From an uncultured Collinsella sp. (lineage in GTDB: Bacteria > Actinomycetota > Coriobacteriia > Coriobacteriales > Coriobacteriaceae), in the NCBI GenBank assembly GCA_958437495.1, contig CAUBOH010000017.1:1-45252 (forward strand): a stretch of 45,252 nt of DNA, read 5' to 3'. The notes beneath the pieces are model-generated. The model saw only the letters and a program-made list of their open reading frames with translations. It did not search any database and was not told the DNA's origin. Made by a program: the position numbers and the translations under genes. This document shows, piece after piece, positions 25,259 to 34,114 of the stretch. Position 1 is the first letter of the stretch. The number at the start of each line of letters is the position of its first letter.

Positions 25259-25386
25259 AGTAAATGCAAAGGTAAACCGTATTATGTTTGCACATTATGA
25301 ACGTATCAGTCAAATAATTGACCGTGAAAACCAAACAAACCAGATAAACGGCGTGGTATGGCCCCTCAACAAAGCCACGAACGACG

Positions 25387-26652
25387 CTAAGCAGTCGGTG
25401 CGTTTCTAAACGTATAGTTGCCGGGAGACCGAACGTTAATGTAGGTTACGCCCTCTACCTGCGACAGAAGCTTGGTCACGACGCGTTCCTTCTTGGCGAT
25501 ATCATCAGAATCGCCCAGCGAGACCTCAACGCCATTATCAAGATTCGCCGAGATGGCCTCGACCGAAGGTATGGAAATATCTTTGATCTGCGCCAAGAAT
25601 TCGCCGGAAAAACCACGCACGTAATCCAGACCCGCTTTAACGGCCTTGGAAGAAACAGCCTGCCCCGAGACCGGCTCGACATCGGCCGAGACATCGGTAA
25701 GCAGCACGGCCCCGTAGTGCTTGGCCAGCGCCAACGCAGCATCGATACCGCTCAATGTGTTGGCGCCCTCCCCCGAAGTGACGACATTTCCCTGGTCGTC
25801 CACCTCCACAGAGGTCGAAAGCGGTGCGATCCAGGTATCATCGTCGCCGATGGCCCAGGCAAGATCGTCGGAACTTATATAAGCGATCGCGGTGACCTTG
25901 CGCTCCGTCGGCGTAATGACGAGCGTGTGGGGAAACTTCCGTTGAACGTCCACGCCCGAGACCCACGGGTTCTGCTTGAGGTCTTCGGTGATCTGGTCGG
26001 GATTTACGTTAAAGAGCGATGTGTTCTCGGGCACGTTGATCAGCTGTATGGCATCGTGCTTGGTCACGTGTTCGCTGCCCTCGATCTGAATATCGGTAGC
26101 GGCAAACAGGCCGGAATTGATAACGACGATGGCAACGACTGCAAACACGGCCACAGCCGCCAAGATACCGCCCACGATTTTGCCCTTGCCCTTAACGGCA
26201 GAGGCGGCATCGGACGTCTTACTCGCCATGGCGCCAAGCGACGACAGCGGATTGATACCTTTTTTGGTCGCAGACGCCTTAGTGGCGGGCACCGACGTCA
26301 ACGAGCGCGGCTTGGCAGCGCCCAACGTACGGCCGGGATGCGTCACTTTAGCCCCCAGCGAGGGCTTGGGCGTCACCATGGGGCGAGAGGGCTTGGCACC
26401 CATCGCCGGCTTGGACGTCACCGAGGGGCGCGGAGCCGGGTGAACCGTCTTTTTTGCGACAGGGCGTCCACCAAGTTGCGAGCCGACGACCGGACGCTTT
26501 GCGGACCGTACGGATCCAGCAGGCTTGGGGGACACAGAGGGTTTACGTTGAGACTGGACGGGTGCGCCGGAACGCCCTCCGGCGCGGCGGAAGGTAGGTT
26601 TCGATGCTCTAGAAGCCGAGGAATTTAACTTCCGGTCTGAGCTCGATGCCAT
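25387..26652 (-). CDS. ftsQ: Cell division protein FtsQ (DivIB-like)
   Basis: A 421-residue bitopic divisome protein that bridges early and late division proteins. The cytoplasmic part (1-157) is very long, rich in Lys, Arg and Pro and contains imperfect repeats (SVTSKPAMGAKPSRP and MVTPKPSLGAKVTHP near 77-106). One membrane helix lies at about 158-179, then the POTRA domain (185-255, TDIQIEGSEHVTKHDAIQLINV and NPWVSGVDVQRKFPHTLVI) and the FtsQ/DivIB beta domain. It starts inside murB: the ATG at 26652 lies 44 bases before the murB stop ends, with GGGAGG upstream. Confidence 0.93.
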   Translation of the reverse strand: MASSSDRKLNSSASRASKPTFRRAGGRSGAPVQSQRKPSVSPKPAGSVRSAKRPVVGSQLGGRPVAKKTVHPAPRPSVTSKPAMGAKPSRPMVTPKPSLGAKVTHPGRTLGAAKPRSLTSVPATKASATKKGINPLSSLGAMASKTSDAASAVKGKGKIVGGILAAVAVFAVVAIVVINSGLFAATDIQIEGSEHVTKHDAIQLINVPENTSLFNVNPDQITEDLKQNPWVSGVDVQRKFPHTLVITPTERKVTAIAYISSDDLAWAIGDDDTWIAPLSTSVEVDDQGNVVTSGEGANTLSGIDAALALAKHYGAVLLTDVSADVEPVSGQAVSSKAVKAGLDYVRGFSGEFLAQIKDISIPSVEAISANLDNGVEVSLGDSDDIAKKERVVTKLLSQVEGVTYINVRSPGNYTFRNAPTA

Positions 26653-27520
26653 ACGCCTCCCTCACCTTTCCGTGCACATGCCTGATAACCGCGGCCACGT
26701 CATCGGCCGAGGCGGTTCCGTTATTAACGATAAAATTAGCGTGTACGGGCGAAACTTCCGCGCCGCCAATCGAAAAACCCTTTAATCCACAATCCTCAAT
26801 CAGCTTGCCAACACTCGCGTCGGGCGGATTGCGAAAGACCGACCCGCAAGAAGCGCGGCCCATGGGCTGCGTGCGTTTGCGCCGCGTCAGGTACCGCTCC
26901 ATACGCTCGCGAATGTCGGCCTTGGGCGCAGGTTTGAGCTTGAGCACGCACTCGAGAATAATCTCGTTACGCGGCAGGCTGCACTCACGGTAGCCCCAAG
27001 CAATCTCGGACCCCGCATAATGCTTAATGCCGGATGCCGGGTCAAACGTGACCACATCCTCGACAAGCGAACCTATCCACTCGGTCCGCGTACCGGCGTT
27101 CATGGATACGGCGCCGCCGACCGAGCCGGGGATGCCAACCGCAAACTCAAGGCCCGAAAGCCCGCGCGACAGGGCATCGTTGACCAAACGTGCAAACATA
27201 ACGCCCGCGCCAACCGTCAGCGTGCAGCCATCCTCTGCAACAACCGTGCGCTGAAACTCACGCCCCAGCGAAATGACGGCGCCGCGATAGCCCGCATCGG
27301 CAACAAGTAGATTAGATCCCTTGCCGATAATGACCCATGGCACCTTCTCACGGTCGAGCACTGCCACGGCACGACGAAGGGCATGATAGCTATGGCACGT
27401 CACGAAGAGGTCGGCCTTGCCGCCGATACGATAACTCGTATGACGCGCAAGGCGTTCATCCTCGACTACATCCGTGTCAATCATGCCCGAAAGCGCCATG
27501 ACGGCGTTAAACAAACCCAT
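26609..27520 (-). CDS. murB: UDP-N-acetylenolpyruvoylglucosamine reductase
   Basis: A 303-residue FAD enzyme that reduces the enolpyruvyl group of UDP-GlcNAc-enolpyruvate to UDP-MurNAc. FAD-binding motifs are TSYRIGGKADLF and IIGKGSNLLVAD; substrate and catalytic motifs are GIPGSVGGAVSMNAG, WGYRECSLP and ASCGSVFRNP, where the Ser donates a proton, with Glu in the C-terminal VREAYGIELRPEVKFLGF region. It follows murC with a 5-base gap and overlaps ftsQ by 44 bases. The ribosome site is weak, so it probably depends on coupling to murC. murA is not in the window. Confidence 0.97.
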   Translation of the reverse strand: MGLFNAVMALSGMIDTDVVEDERLARHTSYRIGGKADLFVTCHSYHALRRAVAVLDREKVPWVIIGKGSNLLVADAGYRGAVISLGREFQRTVVAEDGCTLTVGAGVMFARLVNDALSRGLSGLEFAVGIPGSVGGAVSMNAGTRTEWIGSLVEDVVTFDPASGIKHYAGSEIAWGYRECSLPRNEIILECVLKLKPAPKADIRERMERYLTRRKRTQPMGRASCGSVFRNPPDASVGKLIEDCGLKGFSIGGAEVSPVHANFIVNNGTASADDVAAVIRHVHGKVREAYGIELRPEVKFLGF

Positions 27521-27525
27521 AGGGG

Positions 27526-28944
27526 CTAAGCGTCTTTCTTGGCAGTCAGATACTCGATGAACTCGGGACCAACGGTCGTAACGTCGCCGGCGCCCATAGT
27601 AAGCAACAGATCGCCCTCACCTACCATCTTCTCGAGCTCACGATTGAGCTCAAGACGGCTGGAGCAGTACACAACCTCCTTGCCGGGGTGCTTGGCACGC
27701 ACAGTGTCGGCGAGCATCTTGGAGGTAACGCCCGGAATCGGCATCTCGCCGGCAGAGAACACATCGATGAGCAGCAGCTTATCGGCATTGGCGAAGGCAT
27801 CGGCAAAGTCATCGCACAGCGCCTGCAAACGCGAATAGCGGTGCGGCTGGAACACGACGTCGACATGCTTGTAGCCCAGCGACGAGGCGGCGGCAAGCGT
27901 CGCCTTGATCTCGGTGGGATGATGGCCGTAGTCATCGACCACGGTGATGCCGTCAATATCGCCCACATGGGTAAAGCGGCGGCGGACGCCCTCAAAGCTC
28001 GAAAGCGCCTCGGCTGCGGCATCGACATCGAGGCCCAGGACATGGGCAACGGTTAGCACTGCCGTGGCGTTGAGCATGTTGTGGCGACCGGGGTTGCTCT
28101 TGATCTCGACAGCATGCTCGGTCCCGTCCTCAAAGCGAACGATAAAGTCGCTCTGAATGCCCTTGACATCCGGATGCACGCAGACGACGTCGTTGGTTTC
28201 GGCAAAGCCATAGGAAAGCACGTGGCGACCCGTCGACTTGGCGAGTTCGACCAGATGCGGGTCCTCACCGCAAACGATGACGGTACCGCTCTCTCCAACC
28301 AGGCCCATAAACTTGGCAAAGGTGGCCTCGATCTCCTCGATGCCCGAGTAGTGGTCGAGATGGTCGGCCTCGACGTTGGTCACGATGACCACGTTGGGAT
28401 TCAAGAACAGGAACGAACTGTCGGACTCATCGGCTTCCGCGACAAAATAGTCGCCAGAGCCGTTCTTGCCGTTGGTGTCGTAGCCCTCGACAATGCCACC
28501 GATCAAAAAGCTGGGATCCAGGCCCATGCGGTCGAGCATGGTGGCACACATCGAAGACGTCGTGGTCTTGCCGTGCGTACCGGCAACAGCGATGGTGGTG
28601 TAGCCGTGGCCCAGAGCCGAGAGCATCTTGGCGCGGGGCCACACAGGAATACCGAGCTCGCGAGCACGCACAAGCTCGGGGTTGGACTCGGGAATAGCAG
28701 TAGAGACCACGACCACGTCGGGCTTGACCTCATCGATCGTGGCGGCCTCGTGGCCCACATGAACCTTCACGCCAGCGCGGGTAAGCTGACGAATGTAGCG
28801 CGAGGTCTTAAGGTCGGAGCCAGTAACGGCATAGCCGCGCTCGTGCAGGACGAGGGCGATGCCGCTCATGCCGGCGCCACCGATACCGATAAAGTGGGCG
28901 CTCTTGAACTCGGGCGCGGAGGTTGCAATCTGGGAATCAGCCAT
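27526..28944 (-). CDS. murC: UDP-N-acetylmuramate--L-alanine ligase
   Basis: A 472-residue ATP-dependent Mur ligase adding the first amino acid of the stem peptide. Domain 1 has FIGIGGAGMSGIA, the ATP site is GTHGKTTTSSM, followed by EADESDSSFL and VTNVEADHLDHY; the C-terminal domain has DDYGHHPTEI and QPHRYSRL. The ATG at 28944 is where the family begins; the frame is open up to 29022 but this would add 26 unrelated residues. Its ribosome site (AAGGAG) is 11 bases away, somewhat far. It lies 96 bases after murG. Confidence 0.97.
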   Translation of the reverse strand: MADSQIATSAPEFKSAHFIGIGGAGMSGIALVLHERGYAVTGSDLKTSRYIRQLTRAGVKVHVGHEAATIDEVKPDVVVVSTAIPESNPELVRARELGIPVWPRAKMLSALGHGYTTIAVAGTHGKTTTSSMCATMLDRMGLDPSFLIGGIVEGYDTNGKNGSGDYFVAEADESDSSFLFLNPNVVIVTNVEADHLDHYSGIEEIEATFAKFMGLVGESGTVIVCGEDPHLVELAKSTGRHVLSYGFAETNDVVCVHPDVKGIQSDFIVRFEDGTEHAVEIKSNPGRHNMLNATAVLTVAHVLGLDVDAAAEALSSFEGVRRRFTHVGDIDGITVVDDYGHHPTEIKATLAAASSLGYKHVDVVFQPHRYSRLQALCDDFADAFANADKLLLIDVFSAGEMPIPGVTSKMLADTVRAKHPGKEVVYCSSRLELNRELEKMVGEGDLLLTMGAGDVTTVGPEFIEYLTAKKDA

Positions 28945-29040
28945 GTGCTCGTGTACTCCTTGCGTAAACACTGCCTGTAACCCGTTAACTGTACCGCACC
29001 TACCGCATCCGTGCGAGCGCAAGCTCGATATCCCGTCTAA

Positions 29041-30156
29041 CTAACGCAAACCCTCTACCGCATCGGCCAAAAGTGGAGCGGCGCGGTCCTGGGCCAACCC
29101 GCGCGCCGCCTGACGCATGGCATCGCGCGCAGCGGCGTCATCGACCAGATGCAGCAGTTCCTCGGCAAACGTCGGAGCATCGATATCGGCATCGGCACAA
29201 AGCACGCCGGCACCGGCATCGACCAGATAGCGCGCATTGGTCGTCTGGTGGTCGGCCGTGGCATGCGGATACGGCACGAGCACCGAGGGCACGGCGAGGG
29301 CGGCAATCTCGGCCACGCTCGAGGCGCCGGAGCGCGAGAGCACCAGGTCAGCCGCAGCTAGCATATCGCCCATGTTGTCAATGTAGGGCTGGACGCGATA
29401 GCGCTTCGTCTCATCGGGCGTCAGCGCCAAAGCACGCTCGGTGTCCTCAAAGCCGTCGGCTCCCGTCGAATGCAAAATGTAGAGATTCTCACGCGAAAGC
29501 AGCTCGCCCTTGAGCGAGGCTACGCGCTCGTTGAGATGCTGGGCACCGAGCGAACCGCCAAAGACGAGCAGCAGCACAGCGTCCTCGGGCACGCCAAGTG
29601 CCTCGCGGCCGCGGGCGCGATCGCCCTCAATGACCGAGCGACGCACCGGATTACCGGTCATGAGCACATGCTCAGGGTCGCCCTCGCGCTCAAAGACAGA
29701 ACGCGCAGCCGGCACCGAGATGCACACGCGGGCGGCATGGGAACTCATCATCTTATTGGCCAGGCCCGGAACAGAGTTCTGCTCGTGCAGCAGATACGGA
29801 ACGCCCGCATCCTTGCACCAGCCCAGCAGCGGAACCTCGACGTAGGCACCAAAACCGATGGCAGCATCGGGCTTGCCAACCTTTGAGAAATGACTGGCAA
29901 GCGAGCGCTTGGCCTTATTGACGCGCCACAGCGAAGTCAGCGCGGTCCAAGGACGGGAGCGGTCGAAGCCCGTGACCGTGATAGGTACAAAATCAAACCC
30001 GGCCTCGGGAACCAAACGACCCTCGAGCTTATGCGACTGGCCCACGAACACAACACGATGTCCGCGGTCGCGCAACTCCTCAGCCAAGGCGAGCGCAGGG
30101 TTGATATGTCCCGCCGTGCCGCCAGCTGCGATAGCAACGGTCATCTTATCGGTCAT
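29041..30156 (-). CDS. murG: UDP-GlcNAc:lipid I transferase MurG
   Basis: A 371-residue peripheral membrane glycosyltransferase (GT28) that turns lipid I into lipid II on the cytoplasmic face. The N-terminal Gly-rich loop is GGTAGHINPALALA, then LHEQNSVPGLANK; the UDP-GlcNAc site contains VFGGSLGAQHLN, SRSGASSVAEIAAL and VPYPHATADHQTTNA. It starts 11 bases inside the ftsW end, with AAGGGAT as ribosome site, so it is translationally coupled to ftsW, the flippase/polymerase partner stage. Confidence 0.97.
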   Translation of the reverse strand: MTDKMTVAIAAGGTAGHINPALALAEELRDRGHRVVFVGQSHKLEGRLVPEAGFDFVPITVTGFDRSRPWTALTSLWRVNKAKRSLASHFSKVGKPDAAIGFGAYVEVPLLGWCKDAGVPYLLHEQNSVPGLANKMMSSHAARVCISVPAARSVFEREGDPEHVLMTGNPVRRSVIEGDRARGREALGVPEDAVLLLVFGGSLGAQHLNERVASLKGELLSRENLYILHSTGADGFEDTERALALTPDETKRYRVQPYIDNMGDMLAAADLVLSRSGASSVAEIAALAVPSVLVPYPHATADHQTTNARYLVDAGAGVLCADADIDAPTFAEELLHLVDDAAARDAMRQAARGLAQDRAAPLLADAVEGLR

Positions 30157-31666
30157 GGTAATCCCTTCGTACGCGCGGTCCCTGGTCGTCGGTGCGCAGA
30201 CGCGCCGACGGGTCCGAATTCAAATCGATTCGATTATATCTGCCACCCGAGCTTCGGGGGTTCGGGCGTTGGGAACGCCCCTGCGGAGTCGTTCGCGGGC
30301 GCGGACGAGCCGCCGGCTCGGACGCAGAGCCGTTAAGAACGGTAAAACCGTTGCGCGAAGGGCGATCGCCGCGCACATGGGGCACGCCGGCGGTGCTCTC
30401 GTCCATAACGGCAAAGCTCTCGCGGCGACGGTCGTACTCATCACGACGGGCACTCTCGTGCGAGACGCGCAAGATCAGCCCCGCAAGCATAAGCGATACG
30501 ATAATCGACGAGCCGCCGTAGCTGATAAACGGCAGCGGTTTGCCCGTCATGGGAAACACGTTGAGGATGCCCAGCGCATTGATCAAAAACTGCACCGCGA
30601 GAATGACTGCGGAACCCGACGCCATGAGCGCTCCGCGACGGTCCGTAGCCTGCTCGGCAATGCGAAACGCCGAGTAAATCAGCATCGCAAAGACCAAGAA
30701 GAACAGCAGCGTCCCCAAAAAGCCAACCTCCTCGCCAATGATGGCCAGGATGTAGTCGTTGTGCGCCTCGGGCAAATACGAGTACTTCATGGTGGAGTTG
30801 CCGATCCCACGGCCGAACAGTCCGCCCGAAGCAAACGCCATAATGGCGAGCGTTGCCTGATAGCCGTCTCCATATTCATCGGCCCAAGGGTTCCAAGCGA
30901 CCTCGAAGCGCACCCTGCGGTACGGCTCCGCAATAAGGGCGATAACCATGACAAGAGCGAGGGCAACGACAGGCACGATTATTAATCGGGCATCCATGCC
31001 GGCAAATAACGCCATACAGGCAATGGTCAGCAAGATGATCAAGACAGTGCCAAGGTCGGGCTGGATAAAAATCAAGAGGAGCGAAGGACCCAGACACCCC
31101 AGCATCTTGACGGCAAACTCGTTGATATTGCCCCCGGGCGAATAAAAGCGGTCGAGCATAATGGCGGAATACGCGATGGCAAACGGCTTTAAGAATTCCG
31201 ACGGCTGAAACTGAACACCGGCGATATTCAACCAACGCGTCGCGCCACGGCTACCGCTGCCGACAAAGAACACGAGCAGCAACAAACCGATCATCACGAA
31301 GAGGGCAACTTTGAGTGCGCTCTCCTTAAAGCAGCTATCGGGCGCTAGGCGCGCAATAAATTCTAGAGCAGCCATACCCACGATCGTAAACCCAAGCTGT
31401 CGAAACAGAAAATAGGTCGCAGACCCGTTCTCGTGCAATGCCTCGACCGATGACGCCGAGTACACCATCAGCAGACCAAAGCACACCAAAGTAAACAGGC
31501 ACGCCATGAATATCAAACGAGGGCGCATGATGCGAGCGGGGACGCCGGCGATATAGCGTTCGCCGAGCGTCTGCCCGCCGCGACCGGAACGCGGCGTACT
31601 GCGCTGCGAGGAAGCACGGTCCGAGTCGGGCCTCCTCATACTTTGTCGGGGGCTCTCCTCTCTCAC
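30146..31666 (-). CDS. ftsW: SEDS peptidoglycan glycosyltransferase FtsW
   Basis: A 506-residue SEDS-family polymerase with about ten membrane helices (50-405). SEDS features include LVCFGLLMVYSASS, GATRWLNIAGVQFQPSE, FIQPDLGTVLIIL, PEAHNDYILAIIGEEVG and FISYGGSSIIVSLMLAGLI. It polymerises lipid II into septal glycan together with FtsI. Both ends are extended and basic: the N-terminus (1-47) and a C-terminal tail of about 95 residues rich in Arg, Pro and Ser. The GTG at 31666 has AGGGG 6 bases upstream, overlapping the murD stop region; an ATG at 31639 has no site at useful distance. Confidence 0.96.
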   Translation of the reverse strand: MREESPRQSMRRPDSDRASSQRSTPRSGRGGQTLGERYIAGVPARIMRPRLIFMACLFTLVCFGLLMVYSASSVEALHENGSATYFLFRQLGFTIVGMAALEFIARLAPDSCFKESALKVALFVMIGLLLLVFFVGSGSRGATRWLNIAGVQFQPSEFLKPFAIAYSAIMLDRFYSPGGNINEFAVKMLGCLGPSLLLIFIQPDLGTVLIILLTIACMALFAGMDARLIIVPVVALALVMVIALIAEPYRRVRFEVAWNPWADEYGDGYQATLAIMAFASGGLFGRGIGNSTMKYSYLPEAHNDYILAIIGEEVGFLGTLLFFLVFAMLIYSAFRIAEQATDRRGALMASGSAVILAVQFLINALGILNVFPMTGKPLPFISYGGSSIIVSLMLAGLILRVSHESARRDEYDRRRESFAVMDESTAGVPHVRGDRPSRNGFTVLNGSASEPAARPRPRTTPQGRSQRPNPRSSGGRYNRIDLNSDPSARLRTDDQGPRVRRDYHDR

Positions 31667-31675
31667 CGGCAGCCC

Positions 31676-33082
31676 CTATTCCATTTGCGTTTTCGCTGCG
31701 GCGGCAAGCTGGGCCACGTAGTCCTTAAACACGCGGCCGCGCTCCTCATAGCCCGAGAACTCATCAAATGAAGAACAGGCGGGAGAAAGCAGGATCACGT
31801 CGCCACGGCTCGACAGCGAACGGGCAACGTCCACGGCGTCGCGCAGGTCGTCAGCCTGAGCGATATCAACGTCACCATCGACATCGGCCTCGTCCATAGC
31901 GGCGGTAAAGCGCTCGCGAGCGTCGCCAAAGCAGACCACCGAGCGAACGTTATCCATGACAACGCGGGCAAAGTCCGCGAGCGGCGTACCCTTATCGTGG
32001 CCGCCGAGCAGCAAGATCACGTCGTCGTCGGGAAACGCCGTCAGGGCCTTCTCAACCGCATCGGTGTTCGTCGCCTTGGAATCGTTGACGTAGCGAACGC
32101 CGTCGATCTCGCCGCAGGGCTCCACACGGTGCTCGAGCGGCTGGAACGAGGCCAGGCCGCGGCAGACGCCGTCGACATCGGCACCGACGGCCAGGGCAGC
32201 CGTGGCAGCGCACAGGGCATTGATGACATTGTGATGTCCGGAGATTTTGAGCTCGGATGTGGCGATGAGCGGGGTCTCGACGCCCTTCAGGCGAACGACC
32301 ATCTTGCCATCGCGCACAAATGCGGCATCCTCGCCCGCAGGCTCGTCAAAGGCGACCTTGCAGATGCGACGACCCGGCGTGTAGACATACTCATCGAACT
32401 CATGAATGCCGGCGTCCTCGACGTCGATAACCACAAGGTCATCGTCGACCATGTTCTCGAAGAGCTTGATCTTGGCGAGCGCATAGTTCTTATGGCTCTT
32501 GTGCCAACCCAGATGATCGGGCGTGATATTGAGCAGCACCGCCACACGGGGGTGCAGTTCAGTCGTCGTTGCAATCTGATAGCTCGATAGCTCCGCTACA
32601 AACCACTCGTTGTGAGCGCGGCCATCGATCTCGTTCACCGGAGGCTCACCGATGTTGCCGACAGCAACGCTCGCCTCGCCCGCTGCCTTAAGCAGGTAGT
32701 CGGTCAGCGACGTGGTGGTCGTCTTGCCGTTGGTGCCCGTAATGGCGATCCATTTTTGGGGCGACAGGCGGTAGGCAAACTCGGGCTCACCCATAATCTG
32801 GGAGGCATGCTCTCGGCCCGCTTTAAAGAATGCCGAGAACTCCGAGATGCCCGGGCATGTCACGCATACGTCGTAGGCTCCCTCTACCTGCTCGGTGCCA
32901 TAGACAAACGACGCGCCCATAGCCTCGAGCGCACGCGTGGCGTCATTGGGCTCGGAGGTGCCGCCGCCATAGACGGTGACGGCACTCACGCGCTCGGGGT
33001 GTGCAAGCGCCCAACGCGCGACATCAAGGCCAGATTTACCCTGACCCAAAACAAGCAGGCTAAAGGAATCTGCAAGAGGCAT
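31676..33082 (-). CDS. murD: UDP-MurNAc-L-alanine--D-glutamate ligase
   Basis: A 468-residue Mur ligase adding D-Glu. The Rossmann-like first domain has LVLGQGKSGLDVARWA, the ATP site is GTNGKTTTTSLTDYLL, then FVAELSSYQIATT and LNITPDHLGWHKS; the C-terminal domain contains NDSKATNTDAVEKAL and LLGGHDKGTPL, characteristic of MurD. It follows mraY with a 9-base gap and a weak ribosome site, and is followed by ftsW after 9 bases. Confidence 0.97.
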   Translation of the reverse strand: MPLADSFSLLVLGQGKSGLDVARWALAHPERVSAVTVYGGGTSEPNDATRALEAMGASFVYGTEQVEGAYDVCVTCPGISEFSAFFKAGREHASQIMGEPEFAYRLSPQKWIAITGTNGKTTTTSLTDYLLKAAGEASVAVGNIGEPPVNEIDGRAHNEWFVAELSSYQIATTTELHPRVAVLLNITPDHLGWHKSHKNYALAKIKLFENMVDDDLVVIDVEDAGIHEFDEYVYTPGRRICKVAFDEPAGEDAAFVRDGKMVVRLKGVETPLIATSELKISGHHNVINALCAATAALAVGADVDGVCRGLASFQPLEHRVEPCGEIDGVRYVNDSKATNTDAVEKALTAFPDDDVILLLGGHDKGTPLADFARVVMDNVRSVVCFGDARERFTAAMDEADVDGDVDIAQADDLRDAVDVARSLSSRGDVILLSPACSSFDEFSGYEERGRVFKDYVAQLAAAAKTQME

Positions 33083-33091
33083 GAAAAACCA

Positions 33092-34111
33092 CTATCCCAA
33101 CTGGAAGAACAAAGCGAGGCCCAGGGCACCAAATGCCGCGGCGACAATCCAAAAGCGAATGACAACCTTGGTCTCGGCCCAGCCCTTCTTTTCGAAATGA
33201 TGATGAATGGGCGCCATAAGGAAGACGCGCTTATGCGTAAAGTGGAAGTAGACGACCTGAATCATGACCGACAGGGTCTCGACGATAAACAGGCCACCGA
33301 TGATGAGCGAGACGACCTCCGTGTTGGTCATGATGGACGCGCAGGCAAAGGCTGCGCCCAAGGCAAGAGAGCCGGTATCACCCATAAAGATGCTTGCGGG
33401 ATAGCAGTTGAACCACAAAAAGCCCAGGCAAGCGCCAGCGCATGCGGTGCAGAAGATAGACAGGTTCACGTCGCCATGCAAAAACGCCATTGCGGCCATC
33501 GCGAGCATGGCGATCATAGAGGTACCGCCAGCAAGGCCGTCCAGGCCATCGGTCAGGTTCACGGCGTTAGAAAGACCGGCGATCATCAGCCAGCAAAAAA
33601 CAATGTAGAGCCACGGGAACGAGAAGCCGCAGATGGTGGTTGAAAGCACACCCAGGTCAATAGCCAGGCCGCCGGGGAAACGAATCTCGGGGGCGACGCC
33701 GCACCAGTTGACGGCAAGAACGGTAAAGGTAACACAGATGATAGTTAGGCCGATCATCTTGGCGTGAGGTGTCAGGCCGAGCGAGCGGCCGTGCGTGACG
33801 GAAGTCAGGTCATCGATAAGACCAAGAACGCCGGTCGCCAGCGTGGCGAGCAGCACAAGCACGAGCTCGGTGGTGAGCTTGCCCATCAACAGGCACGTCA
33901 GCGAAACGGCGACCAAGATGATGACGCCACCCATGGTGGGCGTGCCCTGCTTAATCAGGTGGCGCTTGGGGCCATCGGCGCGAACCTGTTGGCCGATACC
34001 CTCGACCTTCAGGAGCTTAATCCACCACGGCATAAGCAGCATCGCGATGATAGCGGCGATGCCCAATCCCAAAAAGGCCTGGTACGTAGGATACGAAGGA
34101 TTGCCGAACAT
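33092..34111 (-). CDS. mraY: Phospho-MurNAc-pentapeptide transferase
   Basis: A 339-residue membrane enzyme with ten helices that moves phospho-MurNAc-pentapeptide onto undecaprenyl phosphate to form lipid I. Motifs: GTPTMGG, GLIDDLTSVTHGRSLGL (catalytic Asp pair), NAVNLTDGLDGLAGG and FMGDTGSLALG, and the loop MAPIHHHFEKKGWAETKVVIRFWI that closes the active site. It starts three bases after the murF stop. It is the target of tunicamycin-type inhibitors in other bacteria. Confidence 0.98.
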   Translation of the reverse strand: MFGNPSYPTYQAFLGLGIAAIIAMLLMPWWIKLLKVEGIGQQVRADGPKRHLIKQGTPTMGGVIILVAVSLTCLLMGKLTTELVLVLLATLATGVLGLIDDLTSVTHGRSLGLTPHAKMIGLTIICVTFTVLAVNWCGVAPEIRFPGGLAIDLGVLSTTICGFSFPWLYIVFCWLMIAGLSNAVNLTDGLDGLAGGTSMIAMLAMAAMAFLHGDVNLSIFCTACAGACLGFLWFNCYPASIFMGDTGSLALGAAFACASIMTNTEVVSLIIGGLFIVETLSVMIQVVYFHFTHKRVFLMAPIHHHFEKKGWAETKVVIRFWIVAAAFGALGLALFFQLG

Positions 34112-34114
34112 GGA

